From assembly GCF_052324685.1 (NCBI RefSeq), contig NC_135212.1:1-64000 (forward strand): a DNA stretch of 64,000 nucleotides, written 5' to 3'. Under the pieces are notes generated by a model. That model searched no databases, was not told the origin of the DNA, and saw nothing but the letters and a program-made list of their open reading frames with translations. This document shows, in pieces, positions 45,238-58,072 of the stretch (position 1 is the stretch's first letter; each line of letters opens with the position of its first letter). This stretch comes from Brachyhypopomus gauderio (lineage: Eukaryota; Chordata; Actinopteri; Gymnotiformes; Hypopomidae). The position numbers and the translations under genes were made by a program.

Positions 45238-48200
45238 CTAAAAAACACAATAAACAGGATTATGGTAGCTGTAATATGTTTGTAACACCCCGGCTGCAGC
45301 ACTTGTATGGGAGCTGGAAAAGAACACAGGATCCAAAAGCGTTTTCTTTTCTGTTGTAGCTCTGTTGATTAGTTGAGTGTATCCTTTTTCCTGAAACAAA
45401 TTAAAAATGGGTTTGTTTGCATTTGAGAGTTGATTTTCGTTTAAATCCCCACACACTACAACAGGTTGGTAACTCATGATGTTTAAGGAGTTCAAAAGAG
45501 CATTAAGGTTTGGCAAAAACTCTGTCAAATTGTAATTTGGGGGTCTGTAAACGACTGCTATTAATGCTTGTTTGGGTGCCTCTACTTTTAAGACTAAACA
45601 TTCCAGATCTGTTACATTCTGAATGTACTGCACAGGATGAGCCTGGACATCATTTTTAACATACATGGCAACACCACCACCACCACTGTTGTTCAAATGA
45701 ATGTAGGTTGAGTAAGACACATGTCTGTTGCGCTTGTAAATTTGGTATCCATTCAGCTGAAGACTATCAGCAACAACTGAACCAGACATGTGAGTTTCAG
45801 TGAGGCATAGAATGTCAGCAAGGAGAAGCTCATGATGGCTCCTAATATCTTCAATGTGACTTTGTAGGCCCTCTGTATTGTGATGCACCACCTTTAGTAA
45901 TGAATTCAGATTTGATTCTCTTACAATGTGCAAAAGTGGCTGGATATGATGGAGGTCAGCGTTTAGCATGTTGTCTAGTGAATCACTTATTTCAGGATCA
46001 CAAAAAATCTTATTTTCATCAAAATCAATAATGTGCAATCCACTGAGTGAAGTGGTTCTGCTAAGTGCAACATATGCCATGCCAGGTTCAAATATTTTTT
46101 TTAGAGACACAACTGCACAGTGAGTTGTCATTCCTTGAACTTTATGAACAGTGCATGCAAAAGCCAACTTTAGAGGAAACTGTCTTCGCACTGCTCCCTT
46201 TTTTTTAAGTGGTTCCTCTGTTCTCTCAATATAAACAATATCATTGGGGGCACCAGGCACTTTGTTGCGGTGTTTCTGTCCTGCATCAACATTATCCAGT
46301 TTAAGACCAATCATATCAACAAATGGAACAGTTTCACGTGACTGCATGATTACCTTCACCACTTTGCCAAATGAACCATTGACCAGTCCATCTTCAACAT
46401 CAATGTTTCTGATCAACATCACTCGAGCACCAATTGCAACTTGCAATGTATCATTAAGATCACACTTGTCTCCTTTTAATGTGGTACTTTGCCTTTGCAT
46501 CTTACCAGATCTAGGATCTTTTTTATAATCGTCTGCATCTATGTTTATAATATCAGAAAAGCGTGAGAGTAAAGTTGCTGAGTTATGATTATCAACTTCT
46601 TTATTTGTTGCAAATATATGAAGTGCATCAGGGGGGCACTCTTCAGGTGATTTAACAACCTGTTCCAGCATACACCGGTCAGCATTAGACAGTGTTTCAT
46701 GCTTGTTTTTCACTCTCAGCCTATTAAGCAGCTCAGCAAATGCAAGATCATCTTTTTGACGCATTATTTCGGTCAGTGTTATAATCTTAAAATGATCTCT
46801 CCAGAAATCAATGACATGTTCTTCATATACACACAGCGGTTTGGCCCTTCCTAATGGAGGCAACTGCTGAAAGTCTCCGACTGTAATCACTGAAACATTG
46901 CCAAAAGGTTTGGTGTTTCCTTTAATCTGTTGCAGTCTCCAGTTCACATAGGCAAAGAGTGGTTTTGAAACCATTGATATTTCATCAATTATCATGATTT
47001 GCACATTATAAAAGTTTGCTCTCATTTCATCTAGACTATTTCCAAGTCCTTGATATGGGGGCTTCAAGCTTCTTGGAAGTTTAAACAGGGAATGCAGTGT
47101 TTTTCCATTAATATTATAACTTGCACAACCTGTAAATGCCGTTAGTAGCACTGTGGGTTTTGATATGTCTGTCTCTTCACTTAGGCAGGGCAGCTTACGT
47201 AATAATTGTGTTGCTTCTGCATAAATTGATTTAATAAGGTGACTCTTTCCTGTACCTGCTGTTCCTGAGACATAGAAAAGAAACTGAGGTGGATTTTCAC
47301 CAAAAACACATCTTTTGCACCAATCACGAACAGCATAGAATACAGCCGCCTGTGTTTCATTTAAACTCTGGTACATTTTTCTAATACGTAAAGGATTCAT
47401 CTGTGGCTCTTCCATCAATGGCATAGCTGTGCTGTTACCACAAGCAGATGTGGAATATTCAGGAACATCATCTTGTTCACTTATAACATTCGGATCTGTG
47501 GGTTCACGCTCCAAAATAGTGTCCAAACGGATCTGTTCATTTGCTGGTGCCAGTGAAGTCCAGGCATCTTCAATTGGACCATTTTGTTCAAAATCGTCAA
47601 TTGCTTGGTCAATAGCCTCACTGTTCTTTTCATACTTTGCTCTGTTCTCATTTACAATGGTGTAAACACGGTGAAGTGTATCTGAGCCCTTCAGTTTTAC
47701 AGAGGCAAAGCCATAAAAGGATTCATAATTCTGGTATCGTGTTGACTTAAGTTGTGTGATTTTTCGGTATGGTAAGTATAACTTCAGCAATGTTCCATAG
47801 AACTTTTCTGGATGTTTTTGCTGGGAGAATCGAGCAAATCGAATGATGGCAGGTTTTCCCCTAGTACGTTTTTGTATGTGCCCCATGTTGTTCTGTAATG
47901 ACAAAACATTTTTGCCTTTTTTCTGCCCTCCATAAACAATTCTATATTCACTAGCAAATTCTGCCATGCACATGTTTTCAAATTCAAGAGTGTTTGGCCT
48001 GGACATGTACTTGTCAGTCAGTCCAACCATCCACACATCCTCATCATCAGGGTCTTTGTTTTGCAGATATCTCAGTGGTAAACTCATCCGTACAGCATTG
48101 TCATCAGTTGGTATGAAAACAACAGCACGAGATGATGATTTGAGTTTCAAACTGCAAGTTCGTGCAACTGCCTCCTGGGCACTGACCTCTCGGTTTTTGG

Positions 48201-51200
48201 CGTAGGCATGCATGATCTGTTTCATGGTTTCACTTTCAGATGTGCTGTTACATGCATCTGTCATCACTCGCTTTAGATAATCACTCAATTCATGTTCAGC
48301 TTTTGAAATGTATGACAGTATGTACATTATACAGCTATATGGATTCAGTATGAATTGAATGTCCATGTTGGCATTCCAGGCTTTTAACAACAGAGGATTG
48401 TAGCCATTTACCCAGCAGTCTTTTGGTGCTCGTTCCATTATGATCAGACTGGATGTAGAAAGAGATTCAACACTTCTCTTATAGTCCTGGTAAGACATAT
48501 TTACCTTTTCAAGCAGTTCTGTGATGCTTTCAAACTGTTGATTTGTGTCATTCAACAGATCCCACACATTCTGTAGATTAGGTTTAGCCTGTGCTTGTTC
48601 ATTTATTTCTGTATTTTCCTCATCAGAATCTGTGTCAAGGGATGGTGGTCTGGGACGTGTAATCATTGTTCTTGCCATAGGTGGTTTAGGAAATCCAAAC
48701 CTGCAGTGCTTGTTATTTTTTTTGCATGATTTAGAGTGATTTCGACTGTGTGTTTGTACTTCAGTTACTATTCTGTTCAGCTCTTGGTCTGTGTTTGGGT
48801 CTGGCAACTTGCATGATATGTATTTGTCAATGAAATCACATACAACTTGATCTGGATCATCTTCAAATTCTGGTGCATCTTTCACCCAAAACAGACAGTG
48901 AATATGTGGAGAACCTCGCTGTTGAAATTCTACACGGTAAAAATAGTCAACCACTTCACCAATGGGCTGTGAAGAAGACATAATGAGGTTCATGAGTGCT
49001 TCTACACGTTTCTCAAACATTCTCATGGCAGTAACTGGATTGCTACGTAATATTTCACACTTCTCTGACCAGTCCAATGCTGGAAAGTCCACAGTTTCAC
49101 ATTGTTGTGCTTTAATTGCTGTTATTACCTCTGGCCATCTCATCTCAGCAGCACTGAATGTACAAAAGAATGTGGGAGTTCCCAGTTGTCTGAGCATAGC
49201 AAACAGATCTCTGAGTGTTTTTTGCCAGTAAGCAGGTGTACCTCTCAGAGGCTGCATGAATCTGGTCCCTTCATTGTTTTGTATAAGTTTATCTAATTCA
49301 GTTTTGTTCTGTAAAAGTGAACTGTTGATTCTACGTCCATCACGTGTCATAGTTTTTGATTTTCTCAGTTGAATGGACATGCTTGAACAGGCTAAATGCA
49401 TTTCAGTCACAAACTGGGCAAAGAAAATGTAGTTTGTATCTCTGGCAAAACGATTATCAACAGCAAACAGTCTTGCATTAAAATACCTGCTGGGTGATAG
49501 AGCAGTTTGCCTGTGAAGTTCATCAAATGTGTTATTACCATCAGGAAATTGTACTGGAAATGCCATAGCTTCCAACCTAGGAACTTTGAATATGCTTGTA
49601 GGACTGTTTCTTTCTGCTGGAGCAATACAGAATATTCCATCATTGAATGACAGGAGCTGTTGACCAAGATCTGGTGGTTGAAGGCATGTGTCTAAAGCTA
49701 AACCAATGTGCTGCTCTGAAGTATTTTGTGTGGCCTCATGGTCATTCAACTGCACATTTTCAGGCTGTTGTGCGTCATTGTCGTTTTCGGTCTCCATCTC
49801 ATCATCATTTGAACAGTTTGCAAAAGAATTAATTGTTTCCTCAGAATTTAGAACAATGTTTCTGTATTCAGAATGAATTTCTCTTAATTTAATTAAAGCA
49901 GACATAACTTTATGCATATTGATAGTTTGAAACTGGTAGTGACCCTGAAAACACAGTCGTCTTTTCAGTTTTACTGTGAGTAACTGTGATTCATCTCTTG
50001 GCCTGGGCAAAACATTTACTGTGGTTTCAACATCTGAAGCAACTGATACAACAGCACCCTTTATAGCTTTCTGTTGACCTTTTGGAAGGGTTATAATTTT
50101 TGCAAAAGGTATGTATTTTGCTATAATATGCCTTTCTAAGATATTCAAATCACACAGTTCTGGTGGGATGGGAGTAAGCTTTAGTTTATTAGCTACAGCA
50201 ATGGCAGGCATTTTTCCTTTCATCAAATTTTCATGGCAACTATGGCAGATCCACTCATGTCTCCTCTCCTCATTCACACAATCATCAAGACAATCTGCAG
50301 AGCACGTGTGAATGTATGTTCCTGTTAAACAGGCTGAAACCACTGCAGGGTCTTTTTGATAACGTCCACGATCACATAGCCGAACTTGATCAGAAAACAA
50401 AGCCCTGTGACAAACTGTGCAAACAAATGTTGGTCCCCTTTTGGTCATAGCAGCAAAATTGGACAGTGCATTCACAACTTGAGGATTCTGTTGTTCAATG
50501 GAATGTTGATTCTGACTTTGTAATCTCCACATCCGAAACTGATTAATGTGTCTGTACTTCTGCAGAATGTGTTGCACACATCGTGTCCTCTGAAAAATCT
50601 TCATTTTAGAACTTTTATTTTTAGAGCGAACTGAACAGCTTTCATTGTGACGGGATCTGAAACTAGGGTCACTATAATATAATCTCTTCATTTTTTGTTT
50701 AATTTGTTCATAATAATTCACATCATTTTTGCACTTATTTGTAAAGTAGCATTTTTGTCTTTGTCTGAACACTGGATCTTTCCAATATCTATTAGTAATG
50801 TAATGTTTATGCCATTCTCTGTACATTTCATTGCTCTTGTAGTTATGGACCACATACTTTTTCTGCTTGTCTCTGTATGCTTCACTGTTCTTGTAGTTTC
50901 TGACCACATACTTTTTCTGCTTGTCTCTGTATGCTTCACTGTTCTTGTAGTTTCTGACCACATACTTTTTCTGCTTGTCTCTGTATGCTTCACTGTTTAT
51001 GTAATTACTCACAATGTGTTGTTTCTTTTTTTCTCTGTAGTTTATATTTATACAGTATTTACGTCTGTGTTGTTGATTTTTCATTTTTCTAATCTCAGAA
51101 TCATCTGTACTTTTAAGTGACCTTCTCGGTTGTGCATTTTGTTTAGATGTTTTACTTTTTGTTTGTGAAATATTCTTGTTTTCTTTACAGTTAGATTTAG

Positions 51201-52191
51201 TTTGGAAATAGATTCTTCTATATGCTTTCCTTTTTCGCTCTCTGTTAATTTTTCCCAACCTGGATTGAACTACCTGGTCAACATTTGAAACTGGCTCATT
51301 CTTTTGAGTTACACTGTAATCAGTATTATATAAGGCTTCACTATTGACACTGTTTTCACAAGAGATAGATGGAATTTCAGGTATCTCAGGCTCTGTTGTC
51401 TCTGGTGCACTGTTGACTTTGTCAGAATGCTGATCATGATTGTTAATGGGTATTTCTGCAGTCAGAAAAGAGACAGGAAGAAGTTCGTACTGCTCCTGAT
51501 CACTGCTGCCTTCATACAGTTGTAGCAGTATTTGTGTCAAGTCCTCTAATGTGTAAAATGTCGACATTATAGCTGTACCCGTGCCACACCTAGGTCGTAG
51601 GACTTCAGGTGTTCTGCCATGGGAATCAAAAAATCCAAATCTCCCAGCACGGTCTCTAAATACAGCAATGCATTCTGCATTAACAATCAGTAGTGCATCA
51701 GTTACATCTCCACTAAGACAATGAAGCATAGTCTCCAGATTACTGTATTCCTCCATTCCTGGTAAGGGATTATCTCTCAAAAACCCGACCTTTGGTTCAT
51801 GTTTAATGACGTTGTAGCAGCATGAGTCTGTCTCAATAATAGTTGGTAGCTCCTCAAAAGTCAGAAAGTCACTTACAAATCTGCCTTCATTCAGTAATGC
51901 AAGTTTGACTGCAGTGTATAGAAGATCACCCTTCATTAAAACGTTATCAAGATCCTGGCTGTTTAAGGCATTATGTTCATTATGTACAGCTAGGAATGTA
52001 AGGGCATTACAAGTACACTGTTTTCCAACAGAGAATTCTGAATAACGTACATCACCTTGAGAGTGGGACGCTTGAACAACTGTAACACGCGGGATTGTAG
52101 TAATCATTTGGGTACTTACAGAGAGGTCTTGACTTGCCTTTTTCACTTCACGCTGCTTGGCTGCTTGAGATTTCTTGCTTTTTCTTCCCAT
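45238..52191 (-). CDS. Helentron replicase: protease-like domain, HUH Rep, Pif1 helicase, endonuclease
   Basis: 2317 aa, no intron or stop. ATG 52191 has A at -3 and G at +4; the frame continues 35 codons upstream only from a TTG. Domains: Cys-protease-like with QCTCNAL (Cys59 or Cys61) and FFDSHGR (Asp189, His191), spacing as in UL36/C76-type deubiquitinases; basic tandem repeats about 394-480 ([18 protein letters not shown]); CxxC-rich DUF6570-like zinc region about 587-655 and onward; Helitron-like N domain about 890-1095; HUH motif PHIHCLFW (His1096, His1098); YILSYISK (Tyr1290, Tyr1294, Lys1297); helicase GTAGTGKS (Lys1649), IIDEIS (Asp1736), [24 protein letters not shown] nuclease LTETHMS (Glu2132), CGDLNEN (Asp2249). 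The final SDH-like motif reads YSYH (Tyr2309 for Asp) and LLDP has Pro2288 where His is usual, so the nuclease may be impaired. Expected role: nick, unwind and copy the element by rolling-circle transposition in the nucleus. Confidence 0.95.
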   Translation of the reverse strand: MGRKSKKSQAAKQREVKKASQDLSVSTQMITTIPRVTVVQASHSQGDVRYSEFSVGKQCTCNALTFLAVHNEHNALNSQDLDNVLMKGDLLYTAVKLALLNEGRFVSDFLTFEELPTIIETDSCCYNVIKHEPKVGFLRDNPLPGMEEYSNLETMLHCLSGDVTDALLIVNAECIAVFRDRAGRFGFFDSHGRTPEVLRPRCGTGTAIMSTFYTLEDLTQILLQLYEGSSDQEQYELLPVSFLTAEIPINNHDQHSDKVNSAPETTEPEIPEIPSISCENSVNSEALYNTDYSVTQKNEPVSNVDQVVQSRLGKINRERKRKAYRRIYFQTKSNCKENKNISQTKSKTSKQNAQPRRSLKSTDDSEIRKMKNQQHRRKYCININYREKKKQHIVSNYINSEAYRDKQKKYVVRNYKNSEAYRDKQKKYVVRNYKNSEAYRDKQKKYVVHNYKSNEMYREWHKHYITNRYWKDPVFRQRQKCYFTNKCKNDVNYYEQIKQKMKRLYYSDPSFRSRHNESCSVRSKNKSSKMKIFQRTRCVQHILQKYRHINQFRMWRLQSQNQHSIEQQNPQVVNALSNFAAMTKRGPTFVCTVCHRALFSDQVRLCDRGRYQKDPAVVSACLTGTYIHTCSADCLDDCVNEERRHEWICHSCHENLMKGKMPAIAVANKLKLTPIPPELCDLNILERHIIAKYIPFAKIITLPKGQQKAIKGAVVSVASDVETTVNVLPRPRDESQLLTVKLKRRLCFQGHYQFQTINMHKVMSALIKLREIHSEYRNIVLNSEETINSFANCSNDDEMETENDNDAQQPENVQLNDHEATQNTSEQHIGLALDTCLQPPDLGQQLLSFNDGIFCIAPAERNSPTSIFKVPRLEAMAFPVQFPDGNNTFDELHRQTALSPSRYFNARLFAVDNRFARDTNYIFFAQFVTEMHLACSSMSIQLRKSKTMTRDGRRINSSLLQNKTELDKLIQNNEGTRFMQPLRGTPAYWQKTLRDLFAMLRQLGTPTFFCTFSAAEMRWPEVITAIKAQQCETVDFPALDWSEKCEILRSNPVTAMRMFEKRVEALMNLIMSSSQPIGEVVDYFYRVEFQQRGSPHIHCLFWVKDAPEFEDDPDQVVCDFIDKYISCKLPDPNTDQELNRIVTEVQTHSRNHSKSCKKNNKHCRFGFPKPPMARTMITRPRPPSLDTDSDEENTEINEQAQAKPNLQNVWDLLNDTNQQFESITELLEKVNMSYQDYKRSVESLSTSSLIIMERAPKDCWVNGYNPLLLKAWNANMDIQFILNPYSCIMYILSYISKAEHELSDYLKRVMTDACNSTSESETMKQIMHAYAKNREVSAQEAVARTCSLKLKSSSRAVVFIPTDDNAVRMSLPLRYLQNKDPDDEDVWMVGLTDKYMSRPNTLEFENMCMAEFASEYRIVYGGQKKGKNVLSLQNNMGHIQKRTRGKPAIIRFARFSQQKHPEKFYGTLLKLYLPYRKITQLKSTRYQNYESFYGFASVKLKGSDTLHRVYTIVNENRAKYEKNSEAIDQAIDDFEQNGPIEDAWTSLAPANEQIRLDTILEREPTDPNVISEQDDVPEYSTSACGNSTAMPLMEEPQMNPLRIRKMYQSLNETQAAVFYAVRDWCKRCVFGENPPQFLFYVSGTAGTGKSHLIKSIYAEATQLLRKLPCLSEETDISKPTVLLTAFTGCASYNINGKTLHSLFKLPRSLKPPYQGLGNSLDEMRANFYNVQIMIIDEISMVSKPLFAYVNWRLQQIKGNTKPFGNVSVITVGDFQQLPPLGRAKPLCVYEEHVIDFWRDHFKIITLTEIMRQKDDLAFAELLNRLRVKNKHETLSNADRCMLEQVVKSPEECPPDALHIFATNKEVDNHNSATLLSRFSDIINIDADDYKKDPRSGKMQRQSTTLKGDKCDLNDTLQVAIGARVMLIRNIDVEDGLVNGSFGKVVKVIMQSRETVPFVDMIGLKLDNVDAGQKHRNKVPGAPNDIVYIERTEEPLKKKGAVRRQFPLKLAFACTVHKVQGMTTHCAVVSLKKIFEPGMAYVALSRTTSLSGLHIIDFDENKIFCDPEISDSLDNMLNADLHHIQPLLHIVRESNLNSLLKVVHHNTEGLQSHIEDIRSHHELLLADILCLTETHMSGSVVADSLQLNGYQIYKRNRHVSYSTYIHLNNSGGGGVAMYVKNDVQAHPVQYIQNVTDLECLVLKVEAPKQALIAVVYRPPNYNLTEFLPNLNALLNSLNIMSYQPVVVCGDLNENQLSNANKPIFNLFQEKGYTQLINRATTEKKTLLDPVFFSSSHTSAAAGVLQTYYSYHNPVYCVF
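50830..51010 (-). repeat. 54-bp coding tandem repeats inside the replicase gene
   Basis: Three near-identical 54-bp units, each encoding 18 residues ([18 protein letters not shown]), with weaker units on both sides ([37 protein letters not shown]). The low divergence among three units shows recent in-frame expansion. Confidence 0.85.
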
Positions 52192-52300
52192 TGTATACAG
52201 ACAGAGAAATTCAACAAAATGTATCAATGTGACAGATAATTGTATCAGTATAAAATATAATAATAGGGAGTGATAGGCCAACAGACAGCACACCAATGTG
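52192..52300 (-). promoter_or_regulatory. Possible promoter/leader of the Helentron replicase
   Basis: AT-rich, with TATTATATTTTATACTG on the minus strand about 60-70 nt before the ATG. It is the only TATA-like sequence near this start; motif-based only. Confidence 0.3.
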
Positions 52301-52371
52301 TTACTCAGACTGGTTGTTCAACAACAGGTTCTTTTCAGGTTGGTCTGCAATGATTCACTTGGTCAGGTGAG

Positions 52372-52447
52372 AAACAGGGCCTCTTTGGGCAGCTCACAAA
52401 CAGGGCCTCTTTGGGCAGCTCACAAACAGGGCCTCTTGGCAGTAACA
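52372..52447. repeat. 26-bp tandem repeat (right copy)
   Basis: Same as 515-590. Confidence 0.8.
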
Positions 52448-52478
52448 GGGAGTATCACACAATCAGGGCACTTCAGGA

Positions 52479-53140
52479 GTGCAGTTACGGGACACTCTGG
52501 GAGTGCAGTTACGGGGCACTCTGGGAGTGCAGATACGGGGCACTCTGGGAGCGCAGATACGGGGCACTCTGGGAGCGCAGATACGGGGCACTCTGGGAGC
52601 GCAGTTACGAGGCACTCTGGGAGCGCAGTTACGGGGCACTCTGGGAGCGCAGTTACGGGGCACTCTGGGAGCGCAGATACGGGGCACTCTGGGAGCGCAG
52701 ATACGGGGCACTCTGGGAGCGCAGATACGGGGCACTCTGGGAGCGCAGATACGGGGCACTCTGGGAGCGCAGTTACGGGGCACTCTGGGAGCGCAGTTAC
52801 GGGGCACTCTGGGAGCGCAGTTACGGGGCACTCTGGGAGCGCAGTTACGGGGCACTCTGGGAGCGCAGGGACGGGGCACTCTGGGAGCGCAGGGACGGGG
52901 CACTCTGGGAGCGCAGGGACGGGGCACTCTGGGAGCGCAGGGACGGGGCACTCTGGGAGCGCAGTTACGGGGCACTCTGGGAGCGCAGTTACGGGGCACT
53001 CTGGGAGCGCAGTTACGGGGCACTCTGGGAGCGCAGTTACGGGGCACTCTGGGAGCGCAGTTACGGGGCACTCTGGGAGCGCAGTTACGGGGCACTCTGG
53101 GAGTGCAGGGACGGAGCACTCTGGGAGCGCTGTAACACGG
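52479..53140. repeat. 24-bp GC-rich minisatellite, regular copy
   Basis: About 27 nearly perfect 24-bp units (GGGCACTCTGGGAGCGCAG plus TTACG/ATACG/GGACG), giving uninterrupted frames in several phases on both strands. CpG-rich, 290 bp upstream of the replicase ATG. It could be promoter-proximal or a recombination-prone spacer. Confidence 0.95.
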
Positions 53141-53651
53141 TACTGCAGGAGTGCTGTGATGCGGCACTGCAGCACTTATAGTGTGCGGTAACTGAGCACT
53201 TCAGGGAGAGCAGTAACACATGCAATGTATCTTGTGGGGACAGAAAAAAATATATGAGATTATTATTACTGTATATTTCTTTATATTAGCTTTTTTACTT
53301 GAATGTTACTCACCGTATTACTCTCTAGAAGATTAAGCCACAAATGATATTTCATTGACTGATTCTGTATGCAAAACAAACATGCACTCATATCTACACC
53401 TCATACATGCAGACGCAAATAACCCTAACATTTTTGAAGTTTAAATGTAATTTCACGTAATGAAGAACGAATAAAAATAAAATTGATTGTAAAACTTTTT
53501 TGCCTAAAACATTTTTGTAAAGGGTCTGCGATGACGTAATTCCATGGTCAAATTTAGGTGTAAAACCAGGTCACGTTAACGTTTGCCGTTTTAGACATCT
53601 TTATCGATACAAGTAGCGGATGTGTGTGAAAAGTAAACTGAAGCATAACTA
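53141..53651. other. Unassigned AT-rich interval (right copy of 1300-1801)
   Basis: No gene or RNA recognised; one fewer T near 53442 than in the left copy. Confidence 0.6.
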
Positions 53652-54968
53652 TTAACCCTCTGACGCATAGTGGTCACTACAGTGGACAGCTGTTTAAATG
53701 TCATTTTCTCCTATGGTGAAAGGTTTCTATGTGAAATTGCATATCAGCATTTAGAATGCTCTCTGCTGCCACCCTCCATTTAGGTGTATTCAGTGGTTAG
53801 TTGTTGTAACTCCAAGTAAACCTCCTCTGAATCCAAGATGGCCAACAGACAGCCACACTTGTTGAACACTGCTGGAATATCTTGTCAATCTTTCTATTCT
53901 AGGAGAACCATAGAGGTAAAAAAAATATGGTGACATACAGGAGTATCTAAGTAACAATACTATTCTTTCTTTTAGTTTTGAAAAAAATATTTCAAATAAG
54001 TAGGAATTTATGATTAACCATGTGTCTAACCATTTGTCATTTATAGACCACAAGTGCAGCAAAGAATAGGGAAAGCTATAGAATAGTGCAGGAAGTTTCA
54101 TTTGACTCCAGTGATGATGAGTATAGTGACAACAGCAATGATGAGTGAGTGGCTGCCACAGAACAACAGAGATGAGGATGCTGACAATCAAGATGATGAG
54201 GGGCGGGATGATGGGAGACAGGATGATGAGGGGGGCAGGATGATGATGAGGGACAGGAGGATGAGGGGCAGGATGATGAGGGGCAGGATGATGAGGGGCA
54301 GGATGATGAGGGGCAGGAGGATGAGGGGCAGGATGATGATGAGGGGTAGGATGATGGGGGGGACAGGATGATGATGAGGGGCAGGATGATGATGGGGACA
54401 GGATGATGATGATGAGGGGCAGGATGATGATGGGGACAGGATGATGATGGGGACAGGATGATGATGATGAGGGGCAGGATGATGATGGGGACAGGATGAT
54501 GATGGGGACAGGATGATGATGGGGACAGGATGATGATGAGGGGCAGAATGATGATGATGAGGGGCAGGATGATGATGATGAGGGGCAGGATGATGATGAT
54601 GAGGGGCAGGATGATGATGGGGACAGGATGATGATGGGGACAGGATGATGATGAGGGGCAGGATAATGATGAGGGGCAGGATGATGGGGGGACAGGATGA
54701 TGGGGGGACAGGATGATGATGCATAACAATGAAATGAATGCTCATGGATTTATGATAAAATTTAATTACATTCATTCTTCCATTAAGTTTATACAGTTTT
54801 ATTTGAGTGCTTAAGCACATGTAGTCCACTGTGGTGGACATGTCTGTAACTTTCTGAAAAAATGAAGATTTTGGGAAAAAAGTTTATATTTGTTTTTGCA
54901 TGCCCTATAAAGTGTAAAAACAGATTAGAATGACTCAGTATTTCATAATTCATGCATCAGAGGGTCAA
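53652..54968. mobile_element. Non-autonomous piggyBac-like element (right copy)
   Basis: Same structure as 1802-3118: TTAA plus CCCTCTGACGCATAG on the left, CATGCATCAGAGGG plus TCAA on the right. Contains the minisatellite at 54180-54722. Confidence 0.65.
54180..54722. repeat. GATGATGAGGGGCAG-type minisatellite (right copy)
   Basis: Appears identical to 2330-2872 unit by unit, in contrast to the 24-bp array. Confidence 0.85.
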
Positions 54969-55131
54969 TGTATACAAAATGTAATTTATCTATGATTCTT
55001 TCAAAAGGTTTTACTTTCTGCGCAGCTACCAAAACATTAGCCAGACAATAAGTAATGCGACATTGCTCAACTATTTGCGTCCAAGTTTAGCCAACAGGCA
55101 GCTGCTTGAAGGAAGCATATTAGCCAGCTAA

Positions 55132-55670
55132 CGCTCCTAACTAGCTAGTTAGGTTTTAGCTTAAACTTTTTTTAAACGCTGATATAGCTAGTTGTGTGTA
55201 TACATATCGAATAACGTTTTAAATCTTTAAAACGCCGTTGCGCGACAGCGAATTTTTACCTCAGGCAACGTTAGCACAAAGCTAACCTAGCTGGGTAAAT
55301 AAGCTAACTTTAGTGTATTACGAAGGTATATGTATACTGATACTTTGTTTTACAATATTCACAATTACATTAACTTACAGGAATAAATGACAATCCTCCG
55401 AACGCTCCTAACTAGCTAGTTAGGTTTTAGCTTAAACGTTTTAAAGCTGATATAGCTAGTTGTGTGTATACATATCGAATAACGTTTTAAATCTTTAAAA
55501 CGCCGTTGCGCGACAGCGAATTTTTACCTCAGGTAACGTTAGCACAAAGCTAACCTAGCTGGGTAAATAAGCTAACTTTGGTGTATTACGAAGGTATATG
55601 TATATTGATACTTTGTTTTACAATATTCACAATTACATTAACTTACATGAATAGATGACAATTCTCCAAA
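55132..55670. repeat. 271-bp direct tandem duplication (right copy)
   Basis: Units 55132-55402 and 55403-55670, each starting with the CCTAACTAGCTAGTTAGG palindrome. Confidence 0.85.
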
Positions 55671-55679
55671 CGCTGACCG

Positions 55680-55960
55680 ACTGAACCAACAATAAACTCC
55701 ACTTCTCTCTCTCGTCGCATAAGCACAAAGACAGTTTGACTTCTCTCTCTCCTCGCCCAAGCAAACAGAAGACAGCTAAACGCTAAGAACTCGAGTTTGG
55801 GTTGTTGCGATGGATGACATCATTCGCCCAACAACGGACTACAAAATCGGCCAATCAGCACACTGTACATTCTCCCTTCTCTACCAATCTTAGCGAGGAA
55901 GCGAGACTCGTTAGACACCGCAGTCTGCAGAAGCGACGCAGTGACAGTAGTACATTAAAC
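55680..55960 (+). promoter_or_regulatory. Promoter-like segment upstream of gene A (right copy)
   Basis: Same CRE-like and CCAAT motifs as 3830-4110. It lies between the divergent Helentron gene and the RPA-like genes. Confidence 0.35.
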
Positions 55961-58058
55961 ATCTAACAGTACCTTGATAATAAACTGACCACTGATAGAC
56001 TCAGTCTAACTTTAATTAAAGAAATGTTACAATTGTGACTGACGGACAGATTTTCACAGTTATAGTATTAAAAATGGCTAAACTGAATATAGTGTCTGTT
56101 ATTATAAATGTCAGATATAATGGGATAAACGGGTTAAACTGAAAATAATTTGGAAATACATGTCTGATTTTGGAACAACAGATTATATTTGTAGGCTATT
56201 TGGCCATGGGGTATCTGACTGTTAAACATAGTCTGGGTTACTTTATACAGCTCCAAATTAGTGTTTCTTCATGGAGTCAGATCATGAATCAGCTTAGCAA
56301 GACGTTTCAGAATTTTTAAAGCAACTATTCATACTGGATGCCTGTTTTATTATGTCTTTACTGTCGTAGTGTCATGAAGTCAGAAGTGGAATTTGCTTAG
56401 CAACACCTATCGGATTTTCTGTTTTCATAAAGCAACTATTACCATAGGATGTCACAGTTTTATTATGTCTCATTCAGAAATAAACAGCTTTATCTTCGAT
56501 CACTCTCACTAATCTTTACCATTTCGAGATCAGAAGCCAACGTCAAGAAATAACTGAATAGAAAAGGTAAATTCTCATATTTCTGTTTTCTTTTTTATGT
56601 TGAAGGTTTATACTGGCTAAAAATATAAATGTATGTAGTATCACAAAACATAACTAACTATATTTCTTTAACTGATAGTAAATTATTTGGAAAATTTTAA
56701 TTGACTTTAATTAAACTTATTAGCCTAGTAATGTGATGACAACGTGTCTCATTTTGTTCGTTAATTATGAAAGTGATCTTAGCTGAAAGAATTTTGTTAG
56801 AATTTTTTTTCGTTGTTCAGGTTGTTAATATAATCTGTGTGTAGGCCTCCCGGGTCCTGAATATTACCTCAGAATAGAGGATAACAGTTTAACGCAGATG
56901 AATAATTTCCCGTGTAACTGAGTATGACCAGAAACAATAGCCCAAAGTGCGCAGTAGTGTCTTTATAACGTCGAGTTTAAAACATTTTGAGTGACATTGA
57001 TAGGCTAATACATTAATCAATGGATGTAAAATGTGTTTTTTATGTTGTTGCGATCAAAATGATTATATCTATGCTGTGTTCGTCACAACTGGACTCAAAC
57101 TTCGAGAAAGCCTTTGTACTCAAATAGACAGACCGATATTTCAGTAGCATTAAGTAAAACCCGTCGAATACATAAAATAGGGGTATAGTAAAAACCTAAT
57201 TAATTTCCCCTTATAGCCTAAATAAGGTCTGGTAAGGATTTTGGTGTTTGGCCATATCAGAACCACAAGATCTATTTGAACAAGCTCCGGCAACAATATA
57301 GAAGTTAAATCATATTGTTCTTTTCGATTCATTAGCCTATCCGATGTAGCAAGTGTCATAGCTAGAGGTTGATTACAGCATCAGCGCTCATCTTACTCGT
57401 TCCGCCAGCATTTTCCGCAGCGACGAAATGTAACTTATTAATGCGGTAGTCTTGAGGTTTCGTCTCTCAAACACAGTGGTGTCTAAGAGCCGGTAGCTCA
57501 CTGAAGTAGCTACACTTCTGGATAAATACACTACTGGATAAACCGGCAAAATTAAAACAATGACATTGTGCTTCCATTTGTCTTACATTTCTGCACTTAT
57601 GAATGTAGCCGTTTACTTTAGGCAATTATTGAACTGTTTAGCCTCCGAATTCGATTAAAACGGCATCGATGAGCTCGCAAAGTAGGCTATAGTATGTCTA
57701 TTTTTTTATGTCAATAGGCGGTATTCGTTTGGTCGTCAGATTTCCATTACTTATTTTAGATAAATAAGATAGTGGTAGTGATTGGTATCGACTGAATAAA
57801 ACAAGGGACCTGGTGACTTGAAGTCTGGGGATTCGACCTTTTATGAGCACAGCGGCAAGGCAATTACTGCATTTCGAATAAAGTAAAGCTCAGCACACAG
57901 TTATATAAATATCTTACTTTCCTTTTTATAAAACGACTACCTTATGACAAGAAGTTGGAACAATAACGTCTTTATTTAAATCACATAACTTTCATTTGAA
58001 CAGAAAACTTGCATTTCCTTTCTACAAAACTACAGTATTGTTTCTCTTTCCTCCCCAG
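55961..58058. other. Putative 5' UTR and intron of gene A (right copy)
   Basis: No coding frame supported; donor-like AAAAG|GTAAAT near 56567 and acceptor CCTCCCCAG just before the gene A start. Confidence 0.35.
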
Positions 58059-58072
58059 CAGGGCTCATCACA

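Larger units (their letters stand above)
44721..52300 (-). mobile_element. Helentron core, true ends not located
   Basis: The interval from the 157-bp repeats to the AT-rich region upstream of the replicase start is treated as the minimum element. I searched both flanks for the hairpin-CTAG end of the E-family and for matching terminal inverted sequences and found none. The element could extend right across the RPA-like genes (to about 64 kb), or the RPA-like genes could be neighbours only. Confidence 0.5.

Noticed and set aside
52192..52296. 35-residue hydrophobic N-terminal extension of the replicase
   Set aside because: Begins at TTG, not ATG; the ATG at 52191 has a strong context.
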